Below, piece by piece: positions 48,011 through 56,810 of a stretch of 64,000 nucleotides of DNA. Within the stretch, counting starts at the first letter, position 1. Every line of letters starts with the position of its first letter. A program made the position numbers and the translations under genes. The notes beneath the pieces were generated by a model. It saw nothing but the letters and a program-made list of their open reading frames with translations, made no database searches and was not told the DNA's origin. The DNA comes from Arthrobacter gandavensis (GTDB taxonomy: Bacteria > Actinomycetota > Actinomycetes > Actinomycetales > Micrococcaceae), in contig NZ_JADKYW010000005.1 of NCBI RefSeq assembly GCF_015355785.1, forward strand, positions 332,073 through 396,072. Direction: 5' to 3'.

Positions 48011-48117
48011 CAAGATAGTTTTCAGAGGCGCGCAAAATTAGCAAACGATTTTGTGACCTAATGGTGGAGGCATCCCCGGCAGGCCAAACCGAAGAGATCA
48101 TCTGGAGCACCCCCAAA

Positions 48118-49068
48118 GTGAAGACCACCCTTAAGTCCCGGCTGCTTGCCGGAACCGCCCTGGTTTCCCTGCTCGCTGTCAGCGCCTGCGGCTCAGAGAC
48201 CGGCGCCGCCGAACCGGCATCCGCGGAGTCAGCCACCGTTACCGTGGAACACACGCAGGGCACCACGGAGGTCCCCGTGAACCCTGAGGTCGTCTACACG
48301 TTCGACCTCGGCGCCCTGGACACGCTCGACGCCCTGGGCATCGAGGTGGACGGCGTTCCTGCCGCGAACTACCCCGAAAGCCTCGCAAAGTACGGCTCGG
48401 ATGACTACGAGAAAATCGGCAGCATGAAGGAGCCGGACTTCGAAGCTATCAGCGCCGGGGCCCCGGACCTGATCATCATGTCCGGCCGCACGGCCGACTC
48501 CTACGACGAGTTCTCCAAGATCGCTCCGACGATCGACCTCAGCACCGATGCTGCGGACCCGTGGAACTCCTTCGTTTCCAACACCGAGACCCTGGGCGAG
48601 ATCTTTGGCAAGGAAGCCGAGGTCGAGGAGAAGCTTGCCGCCATCGACTCGAAGGTCGAGGAAACGAAAGCAACCTCTGCCGACGCCGGCAACGGCCTGA
48701 TCATCATGACCAGCGGCGGTGAAATGACCGCCTACGGCGCAGGCTCGCGCTTCGGCCTGATCCACGACGTCCTGGGTGTCGCCACCGCAGCCGACATCAA
48801 GTCCGAAGCACAGCACGGCGAATCCGTATCCTTCGAATACGTCGCCGAAACCAACCCGGACAACCTGTTCGTCATCGACCGCGACGTCGCAGTCGGAAAC
48901 GCAGGCGAGGTCGCCTCCGCGGTCCTGGACAACGAGCTCGTCATGGGCACCAACGCTGCCAGGAATGACCGCATCACCATGCTCGATTCCTCCAGCTGGT
49001 ACCTCGTGGGCTACGGCCTGAACAACGTTGAAGCCATGATCAGCGCTGTCCAGGACGGCATCTCTTAA
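48118..49068 (+). CDS. Ferric-siderophore ABC transporter substrate-binding lipoprotein
   Basis: Extracytoplasmic receptor of the FepB/FhuD family, 316 residues. A signal peptide ends in lipobox LLAVSAC; the mature part shows VEHTQGTTEVPVNPEVVYTF, GAPDLIIMSGR and ENLF-type DNLFVIDRDVAVGN segments of the periplasmic-binding-protein TroA-like fold. The GTG at 48118 is chosen because it gives the correct signal peptide and has GGAG upstream; the longer frame from 48061 would add an uncharged tail without support. First gene of a four-gene iron operon behind a DtxR-like box. Siderophore identity unknown. Confidence 0.9.
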   Translation: MKTTLKSRLLAGTALVSLLAVSACGSETGAAEPASAESATVTVEHTQGTTEVPVNPEVVYTFDLGALDTLDALGIEVDGVPAANYPESLAKYGSDDYEKIGSMKEPDFEAISAGAPDLIIMSGRTADSYDEFSKIAPTIDLSTDAADPWNSFVSNTETLGEIFGKEAEVEEKLAAIDSKVEETKATSADAGNGLIIMTSGGEMTAYGAGSRFGLIHDVLGVATAADIKSEAQHGESVSFEYVAETNPDNLFVIDRDVAVGNAGEVASAVLDNELVMGTNAARNDRITMLDSSSWYLVGYGLNNVEAMISAVQDGIS

Positions 49069-49089
49069 CCGTCCCCATACCTGCTAGAT

Positions 49090-49133
49090 CCCCGCTGGCC
49101 GGGACCGTCTACGGACGGTCCCGGCCAGCGGGG
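49090..49133 (+). terminator. Intercistronic hairpin after the binding-protein gene
   Basis: A 20-bp stem with a TACG tetraloop lies between the binding-protein gene and the first permease. It has no T tract; such structures in this position usually stabilise the upstream message and reduce downstream expression. Confidence 0.65.
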
Positions 49134-49147
49134 GAGACGGAACCCTC

Positions 49148-50188
49148 ATGACAACACAGATCAGCCCAGCAGCTACGGCACCGTCCGCGTCCGCCGCTGA
49201 CTTCGGACCGCGGAGGCGGGTCCCCGGTCCCGCAGCGATGCTGGTCCTTGGCGGTGCCGGTGTCCTCGCACTCGCCGTCGTCAGCATGTTCGTGGGGGTC
49301 AGCGACGTCTCCCTGTCCTCACTGCTGGCCGGCGACGAACATGCCTGGAACATCTTGTGGGTCAGCCGGGTCCCGCGGACGCTGAGCATCATTCTCGCCG
49401 GGATGGCCCTCAGCGTGGCCGGACTGATCATGCAGCTGATGGCACGGAACAAGTTCGTTGAACCGTCCACGGTCGGCACCATCGAGTCCGCCTCGCTTGG
49501 CATCCTCGTGGTCACGGTCCTTCTTCCCGGCGCGTCGCTGTTCCTGAAAATGTCCACCGCCACGCTCTTCGCCGTGGCCGGAACCGCCCTCTTCCTGCTG
49601 ATCCTGCGCCGTATCCCGCTGCGCAACACGCTGATCGTTCCCCTCGTCGGCATCATGCTCGGAGGCGTCATCGCCGCCGTCACTACCTTCTTCGCCTACC
49701 GTTTCGACCTGCTCCAGACGCTGAATTCGTGGATGACCGGTGACTTCTCCGGCGTCCTGCGCGGACGGTACGAGCTGCTCTGGATTGTCGGCGCCCTCAC
49801 CCTGATCGGCTTCCTTGCCGCGGACCGGTTCACCGTGGCCGGCATGGGCCAGGAGTTCACCACCAACCTCGGCCTGAACTACAACCGCGTGATGACCCTC
49901 GGCCTGATTATCGTGTCCCTGATCAGCGCCGTCGTCGTCGTCAGTGTTGGTTCCGTGCCGTTCCTGGGACTCATCGTGCCCAACCTTGTCTCCCTCCTGG
50001 TGGGAGACAACGTCCGCCGGGCCATCCCCTGGGTTGCGATTTTCGGTGCGGGTTTTGTACTTGCCTGCGACGTCATCGGCCGGACCATCCGCTACCCGTA
50101 TGAAATCCCCGTGGGCGTGATCGTTGCCGCCGTGGGCAGCGTCCTGTTCCTTTACCTGCTCCTGAGAAAGCGCTCCGCCAGTGCCTAG
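49148..50188 (+). CDS. Ferric-siderophore ABC transporter permease (FecCD family)
   Basis: A 346-residue inner-membrane permease with about nine to ten helices. FecCD signatures are visible: LWVSRVPRTLSIILAGMALSVAG near residues 76-98, RNKFVEPSTVGTIESASLG, and the ATPase-contact loop near AGMGQEFTTNLGLNYNRVM. Terminal FGAGFVLACDVIGRTIRYPYEIPVG contains the conserved late motif. It forms one half of the permease pair with the next gene, whose start overlaps its stop. Confidence 0.93.
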   Translation: MTTQISPAATAPSASAADFGPRRRVPGPAAMLVLGGAGVLALAVVSMFVGVSDVSLSSLLAGDEHAWNILWVSRVPRTLSIILAGMALSVAGLIMQLMARNKFVEPSTVGTIESASLGILVVTVLLPGASLFLKMSTATLFAVAGTALFLLILRRIPLRNTLIVPLVGIMLGGVIAAVTTFFAYRFDLLQTLNSWMTGDFSGVLRGRYELLWIVGALTLIGFLAADRFTVAGMGQEFTTNLGLNYNRVMTLGLIIVSLISAVVVVSVGSVPFLGLIVPNLVSLLVGDNVRRAIPWVAIFGAGFVLACDVIGRTIRYPYEIPVGVIVAAVGSVLFLYLLLRKRSASA

Positions 50189-51197
50189 TTCCCCCACCAG
50201 CGTCCTGCCCTCGGCAATGACGGTGCAGCGCCGCCGCCCGGTGCGGAACCTCTCCCCCCGTTTCTGGATCATTGCCCTCTCCGTAGTTGCCGCGGTGCTC
50301 GTCGCCGTCTTCATGACCATCGAGCTGCGCGGAAACATCGGCTACGTGCTGCCGCGCCGCGCCATCAAGGTGGGTTCCATGATTTTGGTGGCCTACGCCG
50401 TCGGGGTTTCCACCGTTCTGTTCCAAACCGTGACCGCCAACCGGATCCTGACGCCGTCGATCATGGGCTTCGATGCCCTGTACGTGCTGATCCAGACCGT
50501 TCTGGTGTTCACCTTCGGCGGCGGGCTGGTGCTCTCCATGTCCGAACCGCTCCGCTACGGAATGGAAGTGGCCCTGATGGTGGGCTTCTCCTTCCTGCTC
50601 TACCGCTGGCTCTTCACCGGCGGCGGTAAGTCCCTGCACCTGATGCTGCTGGTGGGAATCGTGCTCGGCACGATGTTCCGCGGCATGTCCTCCCTGCTGC
50701 AGCGACTGATCGAGCCCAGCGAGTTCATCATCCTGCAGGACCTGTTCTTCGCGTCCTTTAACAATGTCGACGGCGCGCTGCTGGGCTATTCGCTCATCGC
50801 CGTGGCAATCGTCAGCGTTCCCGCCTGGCGGATGCGGCACTCCCTCGATGTGATGTCCCTGGGGCGGGACACCTCCATCAACCTGGGAGTGAACCACAAG
50901 CGTTCCGTGACCGGTGTGCTGGTAATCTGCTCGGTCCTGGTTGCCGTTTCCACTGCGCTGGTTGGCCCGGTGACCTTCTTCGGCCTGCTGGTGGCATCAC
51001 TGGCCTACCAGCTGTGCTCCCATTTCTCCCACACAGCCGTGGTTCCCATCGCCGTCCTGCTGGGCATCATTGCCCTGGTGGGCGGCCAGCTGGTCCTCGA
51101 ACGCATCTTTGCCTTCGATACCGCGCTGAGCATTGTCATTGAATTCGTTGGCGGAATCGTCTTCCTGATTCTGCTCCTGAAAGGCTCCCTCAAATGA
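50181..51197 (+). CDS. Ferric-siderophore ABC transporter permease (FecCD family)
   Basis: A 338-residue permease, second half of the pair. It keeps FecCD traits but is divergent from its partner: RRAIKVGSMILVAYAVGVSTVLFQ, NRILTPSIMGFDALYVLIQT, MLLVGIVLGTMFRGMSSLLQ, and a late GPVTFFGLLVASLAYQL motif with the ATPase-contact loop near SLGRDTSINLGVNHKR. The GTG start at 50181 overlaps the previous stop by eight bases; an internal ATG at 50217 is possible. Typical of the CeuC/FatC branch. Followed by the ATPase with an ATGA overlap. Confidence 0.92.
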   Translation: MPSSPTSVLPSAMTVQRRRPVRNLSPRFWIIALSVVAAVLVAVFMTIELRGNIGYVLPRRAIKVGSMILVAYAVGVSTVLFQTVTANRILTPSIMGFDALYVLIQTVLVFTFGGGLVLSMSEPLRYGMEVALMVGFSFLLYRWLFTGGGKSLHLMLLVGIVLGTMFRGMSSLLQRLIEPSEFIILQDLFFASFNNVDGALLGYSLIAVAIVSVPAWRMRHSLDVMSLGRDTSINLGVNHKRSVTGVLVICSVLVAVSTALVGPVTFFGLLVASLAYQLCSHFSHTAVVPIAVLLGIIALVGGQLVLERIFAFDTALSIVIEFVGGIVFLILLLKGSLK

Positions 51198-51952
51198 TCC
51201 AGGTCACCGGCGTCACCAAGACCTACGGTTCCACCGCCGTTGTGGACGGGGTGAGCTGCCACATCAAGGAAGGCGGCGTCACCTCAATCATCGGACCCAA
51301 CGGCGCCGGCAAGTCCACGCTGCTGTCAATCATGAGCCGTCTGCTGAAGGCCGACGCCGGTTCGGTCACCGTGGACGGCCTGGACGTCTCTTCTGCCCCG
51401 GGCAAGGATCTGGCCCGCAAGATGGCGATCCTCCGGCAGGACAACCACCTCACCGTCCGGCTCACGGTGCGTGACCTGGTCGGCTTTGGCCGTTACCCGC
51501 ACAACGGCGGGCGTCCGACGGCGGTCTGCAGGGACAAGATCGAGCAGGCCATGGCTTTCCTGGATCTCACCGAACTGGCCGACCGCTTCGTCGACGAGCT
51601 GTCCGGCGGCCAGCGCCAGCGGGCGTTCATCGCCATGGTGCTGGCGCAGGACACGGATTACCTGCTGCTGGATGAGCCGCTCAACAACCTGGATATGAAG
51701 CACTCCGTGGAGATGATGCGGCTGCTGCGCAGGCTTACCGATGAGCTTGGCAAAACGGTGGTCCTGGTCATCCACGACATCAACTTCGCGTCCTGCTACT
51801 CGGACGACATCATTGCCATGGCGGACGGCAAGCTGCTCCATCAGGGGCCGCCGTCGGCGATCATGCAGCCGGAGGTCCTGAAGGACATCTATGAGATCGA
51901 TATCCGGATCGAAGAAATCGAGGGCAACCGGATCGGCGTGTACTTCGCCTAG
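51194..51952 (+). CDS. Ferric-siderophore ABC transporter ATPase
   Basis: Cytoplasmic ATPase of the iron importer, 252 residues. Walker A GPNGAGKSTLLSIMSRLL, Q-loop ILRQDNHLTVRLTVRDLVGF, signature ELSGGQRQRAFIAMVLAQ, Walker B LLLDEPLNNLD and H-loop VLVIHDINFASCYSDDIIAM are intact. It belongs to the FecE/FepC-like group (YusV/CeuD branch). Its ATG overlaps the previous stop by four bases, ending the operon. A short palindrome near 51957-51968 follows but is too small to be called a terminator with confidence. Confidence 0.95.
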   Translation: MIQVTGVTKTYGSTAVVDGVSCHIKEGGVTSIIGPNGAGKSTLLSIMSRLLKADAGSVTVDGLDVSSAPGKDLARKMAILRQDNHLTVRLTVRDLVGFGRYPHNGGRPTAVCRDKIEQAMAFLDLTELADRFVDELSGGQRQRAFIAMVLAQDTDYLLLDEPLNNLDMKHSVEMMRLLRRLTDELGKTVVLVIHDINFASCYSDDIIAMADGKLLHQGPPSAIMQPEVLKDIYEIDIRIEEIEGNRIGVYFA

Positions 51953-52001
51953 ACGAGTCCTCGAGGACCGCCGGGGAAGGCCGAGCCGGGTCGCGACCTG
52001 C

Positions 52002-53408
52002 CTAGCTGTACACCTCCCAGACCTTTCCTTCCGGGGCTCGTCCGTCTGCCGCCCGGTCATCGAAGCCCGTCAGCTCCGGGATCCAGAGGGGCGTATCTTC
52101 AACTGCGGCGTGGATGAACCGCACCAGGACATCCCAGACTACGGCCGAACTTACCGGCTCCAGGGTCACCGTGCCCGTCTCTGCAACGGGTCCCAGCCGG
52201 TACTGGCCTGCGGATCCCGCGTTCACGAATCCGAACCAGCCGCCCGTATCCTCATTGAGGATCTCCCACTCAGTCCAGGGTTGTTCCCACATGCGCCTGG
52301 CCGCCTCTCCCAGGCTTTCCGGGGGTTCTGCCTCCGGGGACTTCATCCTCGCTTCGTACTGGTCCGTCGTGAGGACCACCGGATCATGCGCAATGCTCCA
52401 TGCAGGTGTGAAGCCCAGCCAGTCCGCTATCGCTTTAGGGACGGCGTTGGCCTGAAGCACCTGAACGGCCAGTTCGTCCGGGCCCGGCACCCGCGAGCAT
52501 TCGCTGTGGAAGCGTGTTGGTTCCGCCGTCACCCTGCCGATTCCGCCGCCTATCCACACCTGGAGAATGGCACCCCCTTGTGCGTCGGCCGCTGTGACGC
52601 TGAATGCTGCGTCCGGGTCGCGCAGCGGTGCCACGAAGTCGGTGCCTGCCGGCGTCAGGCTGCTGTCCGCGTACAGCAAACCTGCGTTCTGCAGCACCGC
52701 GAGTTCCGGGCCCCTGCGCTGGAACCTACCCAGCCGGTTCCGCTCCGCCACGCTGTCCATCAGCTCCAGGGCAGGAATAGGCAGGAGAAGCGGCGGTTCC
52801 CGGTAGGGCTGAGCTGCTGCAAGACGGTCCAGGTCTTCGCGGTCCTCTCCGGCCAGCCTGGTTGCGGTTTCATCCAGCCGCGGCCCGGTGGGCGCGATGG
52901 TGTCCATAAGACTGCGTTCCTGGCTCTCCCCGGCATCACCTCCGGCTTCGATCTGCAGGTCCTTGATCATCTGTTCGAACAGCAGCTTCATTCCTACTAG
53001 CTGGCCAACGGTGTAGCTTGCCGTCGCTTCGAAAACCCGGTTGGCTGCGGTCCACAGCCAGCGGTCCACACAGACCGGATGCTGCTCCACCTGGTGCACG
53101 AAGCGCTGCCGCCGGCCGCTCACGGGACCTTCCGGACCATTCATCGGCCAGGTCTCGTGGGCGATGATGCGTACCTGCCGGGCTGTCTGCATGGTTGAGG
53201 CCAGCGCTGCGGTTGCGTACCGGGCCGGCGAGATTCCGTTGGCCGGTGCCCAGCGCAGCACCATGTTGGGGCGAAAGATCCCGGTGGGTACTGCTGGATG
53301 TGCGACGGCGATCATGTTTCCGGGGCTCTCTACGATCTCCCAGCCATCCGGGCGCGGAACCCGGAAACCGCGCAGCCGTTCGTAGCTGACGCCGGCAGCA
53401 TTCGTCAT
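52002..53408 (-). CDS. Uncharacterised protein of the WXG100/type-VII-like cluster, LpqN-like N-terminus
   Basis: A 468-residue soluble protein without signal peptide. Its first 150 residues resemble the PsbP/LpqN-type fold (FRVPRPDGWEIVESPGNMIA, and RRQRFVHQVEQHPVCVDRWL). The middle and end (about 200-468) show a two-part pattern reminiscent of ESX secretion-associated EspG-like chaperones (PALELMDSVAERNRLGRF, LLYADSSLTPAGTDFV). The last 50 residues (GWFGFVNAGSAGQYRLGP to VWDVLVRFIHAAVE) match the end of the decayed gene at 56811-57225. Start supported by AAGGAAG. It is the fourth gene of a minus-strand cluster; role in secretion or immunity is inferred. Confidence 0.65.
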   Translation of the reverse strand: MTNAAGVSYERLRGFRVPRPDGWEIVESPGNMIAVAHPAVPTGIFRPNMVLRWAPANGISPARYATAALASTMQTARQVRIIAHETWPMNGPEGPVSGRRQRFVHQVEQHPVCVDRWLWTAANRVFEATASYTVGQLVGMKLLFEQMIKDLQIEAGGDAGESQERSLMDTIAPTGPRLDETATRLAGEDREDLDRLAAAQPYREPPLLLPIPALELMDSVAERNRLGRFQRRGPELAVLQNAGLLYADSSLTPAGTDFVAPLRDPDAAFSVTAADAQGGAILQVWIGGGIGRVTAEPTRFHSECSRVPGPDELAVQVLQANAVPKAIADWLGFTPAWSIAHDPVVLTTDQYEARMKSPEAEPPESLGEAARRMWEQPWTEWEILNEDTGGWFGFVNAGSAGQYRLGPVAETGTVTLEPVSSAVVWDVLVRFIHAAVEDTPLWIPELTGFDDRAADGRAPEGKVWEVYS

Positions 53409-53442
53409 TGCTTCCTTTTCCCGTTCGAGTCGTAGAGGTCCC

Positions 53443-53805
53443 TCACAACCGGTCTTCCCCTCGCGCCTCCAACTTGTCTCCCTCTTTCATCCACCTAGGT
53501 TGGAGGAACTTGGGCATCCAGAACCAGCCCATGAGCCCGATGGCGAGACATCCGAGAAGAAGAGCACTGTAGGGCATGATCAGTGCATCAATACCGGTCT
53601 CGTTCACGAAATGCTGGGGAGCCATAAGAAGAAGCCACGCCCCTAAGAAGGTGGTGGCCAGTGAAGGTTTCCCCGGCATGAACCTATCCAGGATCAGCAG
53701 CCCAACAAACGTCCTTGTATAAAGCAGGACACCACCTGTAAACGGGGCGATCCCCAGGAAAAAGAAGATAGCTGAAAGCATCCACTCGTTAGGTTCAGAT
53801 TCCAT
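53443..53805 (-). CDS. Small membrane protein of the WXG100-type cluster
   Basis: A 120-residue protein with three or four hydrophobic segments (WMLSAIFFFLGIAPFTGGVL, LLILDRFM, TFLGAWLLLMAP, LLLGCLAIGLMGWFW) and a basic C-terminus. The start at 53805 is preferred because AAGG and GCAGGA lie before it; an ATG at 53823 is possible and a much longer frame to 54042 runs antisense-free into the preceding gene without support. Immunity proteins of polymorphic toxins often look like this, but there is no direct evidence. Same operon direction as its neighbours. Confidence 0.6.
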   Translation of the reverse strand: MESEPNEWMLSAIFFFLGIAPFTGGVLLYTRTFVGLLILDRFMPGKPSLATTFLGAWLLLMAPQHFVNETGIDALIMPYSALLLGCLAIGLMGWFWMPKFLQPRWMKEGDKLEARGEDRL

Positions 53806-53890
53806 GTCCTGCCTTAGGTTCATTGTTTTGCCGATGGCCGACCTGCTCGAAGGTCCCAGGATTTTCCGTTGCTCGCGCGGTGCGAGCATC

Positions 53891-55123
53891 CTATTCTCCG
53901 AAGAGTTTGTTCCACCCGTTGGCGAAGTTATCGATGGCTTCCATGACACCATCAGCGGCAAAGTCCTTCGGGGTGCGGCCCCGCAGGAATTCGAACTCCA
54001 TTGACGTGACCACAGAAATCCCGATCCCGATTCCGGCGCCAATCAGAGTACCGGCCGGTCCGCCGATTGCGGTACCAATGAGTGCGCCCGTGGCCGCAGC
54101 CGTGAGGTCGATACCCACCTTGGTGCCGCCCTTGATCCCGCCCTCGATGTTTGCCCGCCGATCGAGTTCCTCCTTGCTCCATCCTGGGTTCGACTGCAGT
54201 AATTCGTTGTAGGCGTCCTTCCGCTCGTCGGCAATGGTGAATCCCGCTGTAACAGCGGTGAGTACGCCGGTGCCACCAATCCTGATCCCTTTCGCCGCCG
54301 CGCCAAGGTCTTTCAACCTGTCCGGCAACACCCAGTTCGATGGATTCGTCCTGACCCGGTTGCGATACCAGACCGAATGGTTATAGAAATCCCTGGAGAG
54401 TCTTGGGCGAAGGTCAAAACTAAAGGCGGCCGTCGGTTTCAGGTCAGTTTTCCAGCGCCCCCTGGCCATGCGCATACGTTGTACTGCAGTTTGGTATTGG
54501 CGGTACAACGGCACGGCCCGCATATCCCTAACAGCTGTCTGCCGAACCTGAGTGGCGTTTATGCCTGTGCCTGCTGTTCCGTAGAGAACCGTCGCGGGGA
54601 TACTCGTTGCGGCGTCCAGGAACCAGCCGTCACCTCGAAAAGCGGATCTAAGTCTTCCAGTTGTTTGCTCTTCCAGGGCCCGGTACTGGGCGGCCAGCCC
54701 CGCCACTTCAGCCGGCAGCAGCAGGTCCGCGGTGGCTGCCGGCTGTGGCGTGTATGCCGGCTCTGCGCGGCAGACGGACCCTTGCTCTTGCGCAGCGCGC
54801 AGGTTTGCGGCTTCCACTCGTTCCAGGAGCGCCGTCCGCCGGATTTTCAGGCAACGAATTCCATCGGCGAATTCCGTCAGCGCCGTGCTGACAACCCGGG
54901 CTGTGTCCGCGAGCATTTCGGCGTTAGGTACCGTGTTCCGATACGCACCGATCATCTCGCCAGAGCCGTCCCCCGCGTAGTGCGATCCAAGCTGCTTCCA
55001 GGTGTCGCCGGCCCGTTCCACGCTGTGGAGATATGCCTCCCCGCCCCGTTTCACTGCTGGTGCCGTGCTCTCCACCGCATCCGGCGAACACCAGCCAAAG
55101 AGACTGGATGTCTCGATCGGCAT
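53891..55123 (-). CDS. WXG100-type effector-like protein with C-terminal glycine-zipper region
   Basis: A 410-residue protein. The N-terminal 110 residues are predominantly helical with a WKQLGSHYAG segment at about residue 42 resembling the WxG turn of ESX substrates, and Glu/Ala-rich helices on both sides. The middle carries SRDFYNHSVWYRNRVRTNPS. The C-terminal part (about 280-375) is Gly/Ala-rich and hydrophobic (GGIKGGTKVGIDLTAAATGA, GTAIGGPAGTLIGAGIGIGI), suggesting membrane insertion. This layout fits a type-VII/WXG polymorphic-type toxin. No nuclease motif is recognisable. Its start shares one base with the stop of the preceding small gene. Confidence 0.68.
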   Translation of the reverse strand: MPIETSSLFGWCSPDAVESTAPAVKRGGEAYLHSVERAGDTWKQLGSHYAGDGSGEMIGAYRNTVPNAEMLADTARVVSTALTEFADGIRCLKIRRTALLERVEAANLRAAQEQGSVCRAEPAYTPQPAATADLLLPAEVAGLAAQYRALEEQTTGRLRSAFRGDGWFLDAATSIPATVLYGTAGTGINATQVRQTAVRDMRAVPLYRQYQTAVQRMRMARGRWKTDLKPTAAFSFDLRPRLSRDFYNHSVWYRNRVRTNPSNWVLPDRLKDLGAAAKGIRIGGTGVLTAVTAGFTIADERKDAYNELLQSNPGWSKEELDRRANIEGGIKGGTKVGIDLTAAATGALIGTAIGGPAGTLIGAGIGIGISVVTSMEFEFLRGRTPKDFAADGVMEAIDNFANGWNKLFGE

Positions 55124-55485
55124 CAGCTGGCCCTGTCCAATTCAGGTTCCCGCAAGAATCCGGCCTGCAGCTCAGCAAGGCCGGTCTCCGCCGCTGCAGC
55201 CATTTCCTGGTCTGCCCCCGCAAGAATGGACACGGCTTTCCGGACGCCCTCGGCCGCGTTATGAATGCGGGCCTCCGCAGCCTCCATCTGCCGGATCATA
55301 GTGTCCTGCCACACCTCGGCGAGCGCCTGCGCCACGATTCCGGAACCGCCCCTACAGGCGGACTTTGCTGAATCCATGCCCTCCCGCAGAGCGGCCAGCG
55401 CTGCGCGCCTGCTCTCGTCTTCCTCCACCTGGATGAGGATGCCGGCGCAGCCCTCGGGATTGACGCTGTATCCGTTCAACGGCAT
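55123..55485 (-). CDS. Small helical WXG100-like partner protein (DUF6507-like)
   Basis: A 120-residue, mostly helical protein with the size and helical pattern of ESX/WXG100 secreted partners; no clear WxG motif, but EVWQDTMIRQMEAAEARIHN lies near the centre. The opening GYSVNPEGCAGILIQVEEDE resembles the actinobacterial DUF6507 group, though I hold this lightly. Start supported by an excellent AGGAGGAGAC site. First gene of the cluster; its stop and the next start overlap (TGATG), consistent with a cosecreted pair. Confidence 0.65.
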   Translation of the reverse strand: MPLNGYSVNPEGCAGILIQVEEDESRRAALAALREGMDSAKSACRGGSGIVAQALAEVWQDTMIRQMEAAEARIHNAAEGVRKAVSILAGADQEMAAAAETGLAELQAGFLREPELDRAS

Positions 55486-55603
55486 GTCTCCTCCTAGTAC
55501 CCCTCGACGTCGTGCGGGAGCAGCATGCCGCCGACGCCGGGACGCCCCTTGTACCCGGCGGCTTCGTGCTCCTTTTCCGGAGAGCGTACGGGTTTCCGGG
55601 CAG

Positions 55604-56752
55604 TCAGGCTCTGGCTGCGCTCAATCTGTGGATAGCTTCCTCAAGGACCTCCGGTGCGCAGCCAAAGTTCAATCGGACATAGCCTGCACCGGCCGTCCCG
55701 AATTTCAGTCCGGGTTCCAGCGCTACCCGGGCCTTGTCCAGGGCATTCTCCGCCGGGTCCGTCCCCCAGCCCAGTGCACGCATATCCAGCCAGGCCAGAT
55801 AGCTCGCGTCCGGCATCCGGTATCCCACTCCCGGCAGTTCTGCTGCCAGCAGCTCGCGGAGAAGTTCCCGGTTGGAGGCCAGGACTGCCAGCACGCCGTC
55901 GAGCCACTCCTCACCGTCGGCATATGCGGCCGCTGTGCCGTGCAGGCCGAGGATCGAGGTCCGGAAACCTACTTCCTCCGGCATCTCATCCAGCAGCAAC
56001 CGGGTCTCCGGAGCCGAGGCGACCATCAGCGCACACTTTGATCCGGCAATGTTCCACCCCTTGCTTGCTGCCGTGACGCACACGCCGTGGGCACGGGCCT
56101 CTTCGGAAACCGAGAGGAAAGGCGTGAAGGTCTCCGGTGAGTAGACCAGCGGTGCATGGATTTCGTCGCTGACCACCGTGGCGCCGTACTTCGCTGCAAG
56201 GCGGGCGACGGCGTCGAGCGTTTCCTTCGGGTGCACCAGGCCCAGCGGGTTGTGCGGATTGCACAGCAGCAGCGCCCGGGCACCCCCGGCGAACGCCGCT
56301 TCAAGCCCGTCCAGGTTGAGGGACCACCCGGCGTCGTCCTGCAGCAGCGGGACCTCACGGACCTTGCCGCCTGCTTCCACCGGTAGATCGAAAAACGGCG
56401 GATATACCGGCGGGGTGATGACCACCTCGTCCCCCGGGGAGATAACCTGGCGCAGGGTCTCCACGATGGCCACGCTGACGTCCGTGGTGGTCCGTACGTC
56501 TTCCGGATCCACTGCCCAGTTCCAGCGCCGCTGCGCGAAGCCGGCGAACGCCGGACCCACCGGACCGGGTCCGGAAACGTAGCCGACGTCAGACGCTTCA
56601 ATCCGTTCGATCATCGCGCGGGCCACGGGCGCCGCGAGGGGATAGTCCATCTCCGCCACGAAAAGCGGGAGAACATCCTCCGGATAGGTGCGCCACTTGG
56701 CGCTGGTGCGGAGGCGGAGGACATCAAGGGGATCTACAGCCAGCTCAGTCAT
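55604..56752 (-). CDS. MalY/PatB family PLP-dependent beta C-S lyase/aminotransferase
   Basis: A 382-residue PLP enzyme of fold type I in the MalY/PatB branch (cystathionine beta-lyase-like, may liberate homocysteine or other thiols). Features: LRTSAKWRTYPEDVLPLFVAE then MDYPLA at the N-terminus, typical of MalY; NPHNPLGLVHPKETL; SDEIHAPLVY; and Schiff-base Lys in TAASKGWNIAGSKCALMV. C-terminal RLNFGCAPEVLEEAI carries the substrate-binding Arg. The start at 56752 matches family alignment; the frame upstream is unsupported. It separates the WXG100-type cluster from the decayed gene. Confidence 0.92.
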   Translation of the reverse strand: MTELAVDPLDVLRLRTSAKWRTYPEDVLPLFVAEMDYPLAAPVARAMIERIEASDVGYVSGPGPVGPAFAGFAQRRWNWAVDPEDVRTTTDVSVAIVETLRQVISPGDEVVITPPVYPPFFDLPVEAGGKVREVPLLQDDAGWSLNLDGLEAAFAGGARALLLCNPHNPLGLVHPKETLDAVARLAAKYGATVVSDEIHAPLVYSPETFTPFLSVSEEARAHGVCVTAASKGWNIAGSKCALMVASAPETRLLLDEMPEEVGFRTSILGLHGTAAAYADGEEWLDGVLAVLASNRELLRELLAAELPGVGYRMPDASYLAWLDMRALGWGTDPAENALDKARVALEPGLKFGTAGAGYVRLNFGCAPEVLEEAIHRLSAARA

Positions 56753-56810
56753 GGCCCCCAACATACCCGGTCGTGTGCCATGGCTCGCGTACACATGGAG
56801 GGTCCGCCGC

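Larger units (their letters stand above)
47742..48117. other. Divergent control region between groES and the siderophore-uptake operon
   Basis: 376 bases. Left to right on the plus strand: leader of groES, CIRCE at 47836-47862, a minus-strand promoter (47868-47896), CIRCE at 47882-47908, then a DtxR/IdeR-like box at 47992-48010, an AT-rich stretch and the leader of the iron-uptake operon. No RNA gene is evident. Heat-shock and iron regulation are thus placed back to back. Confidence 0.6.
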
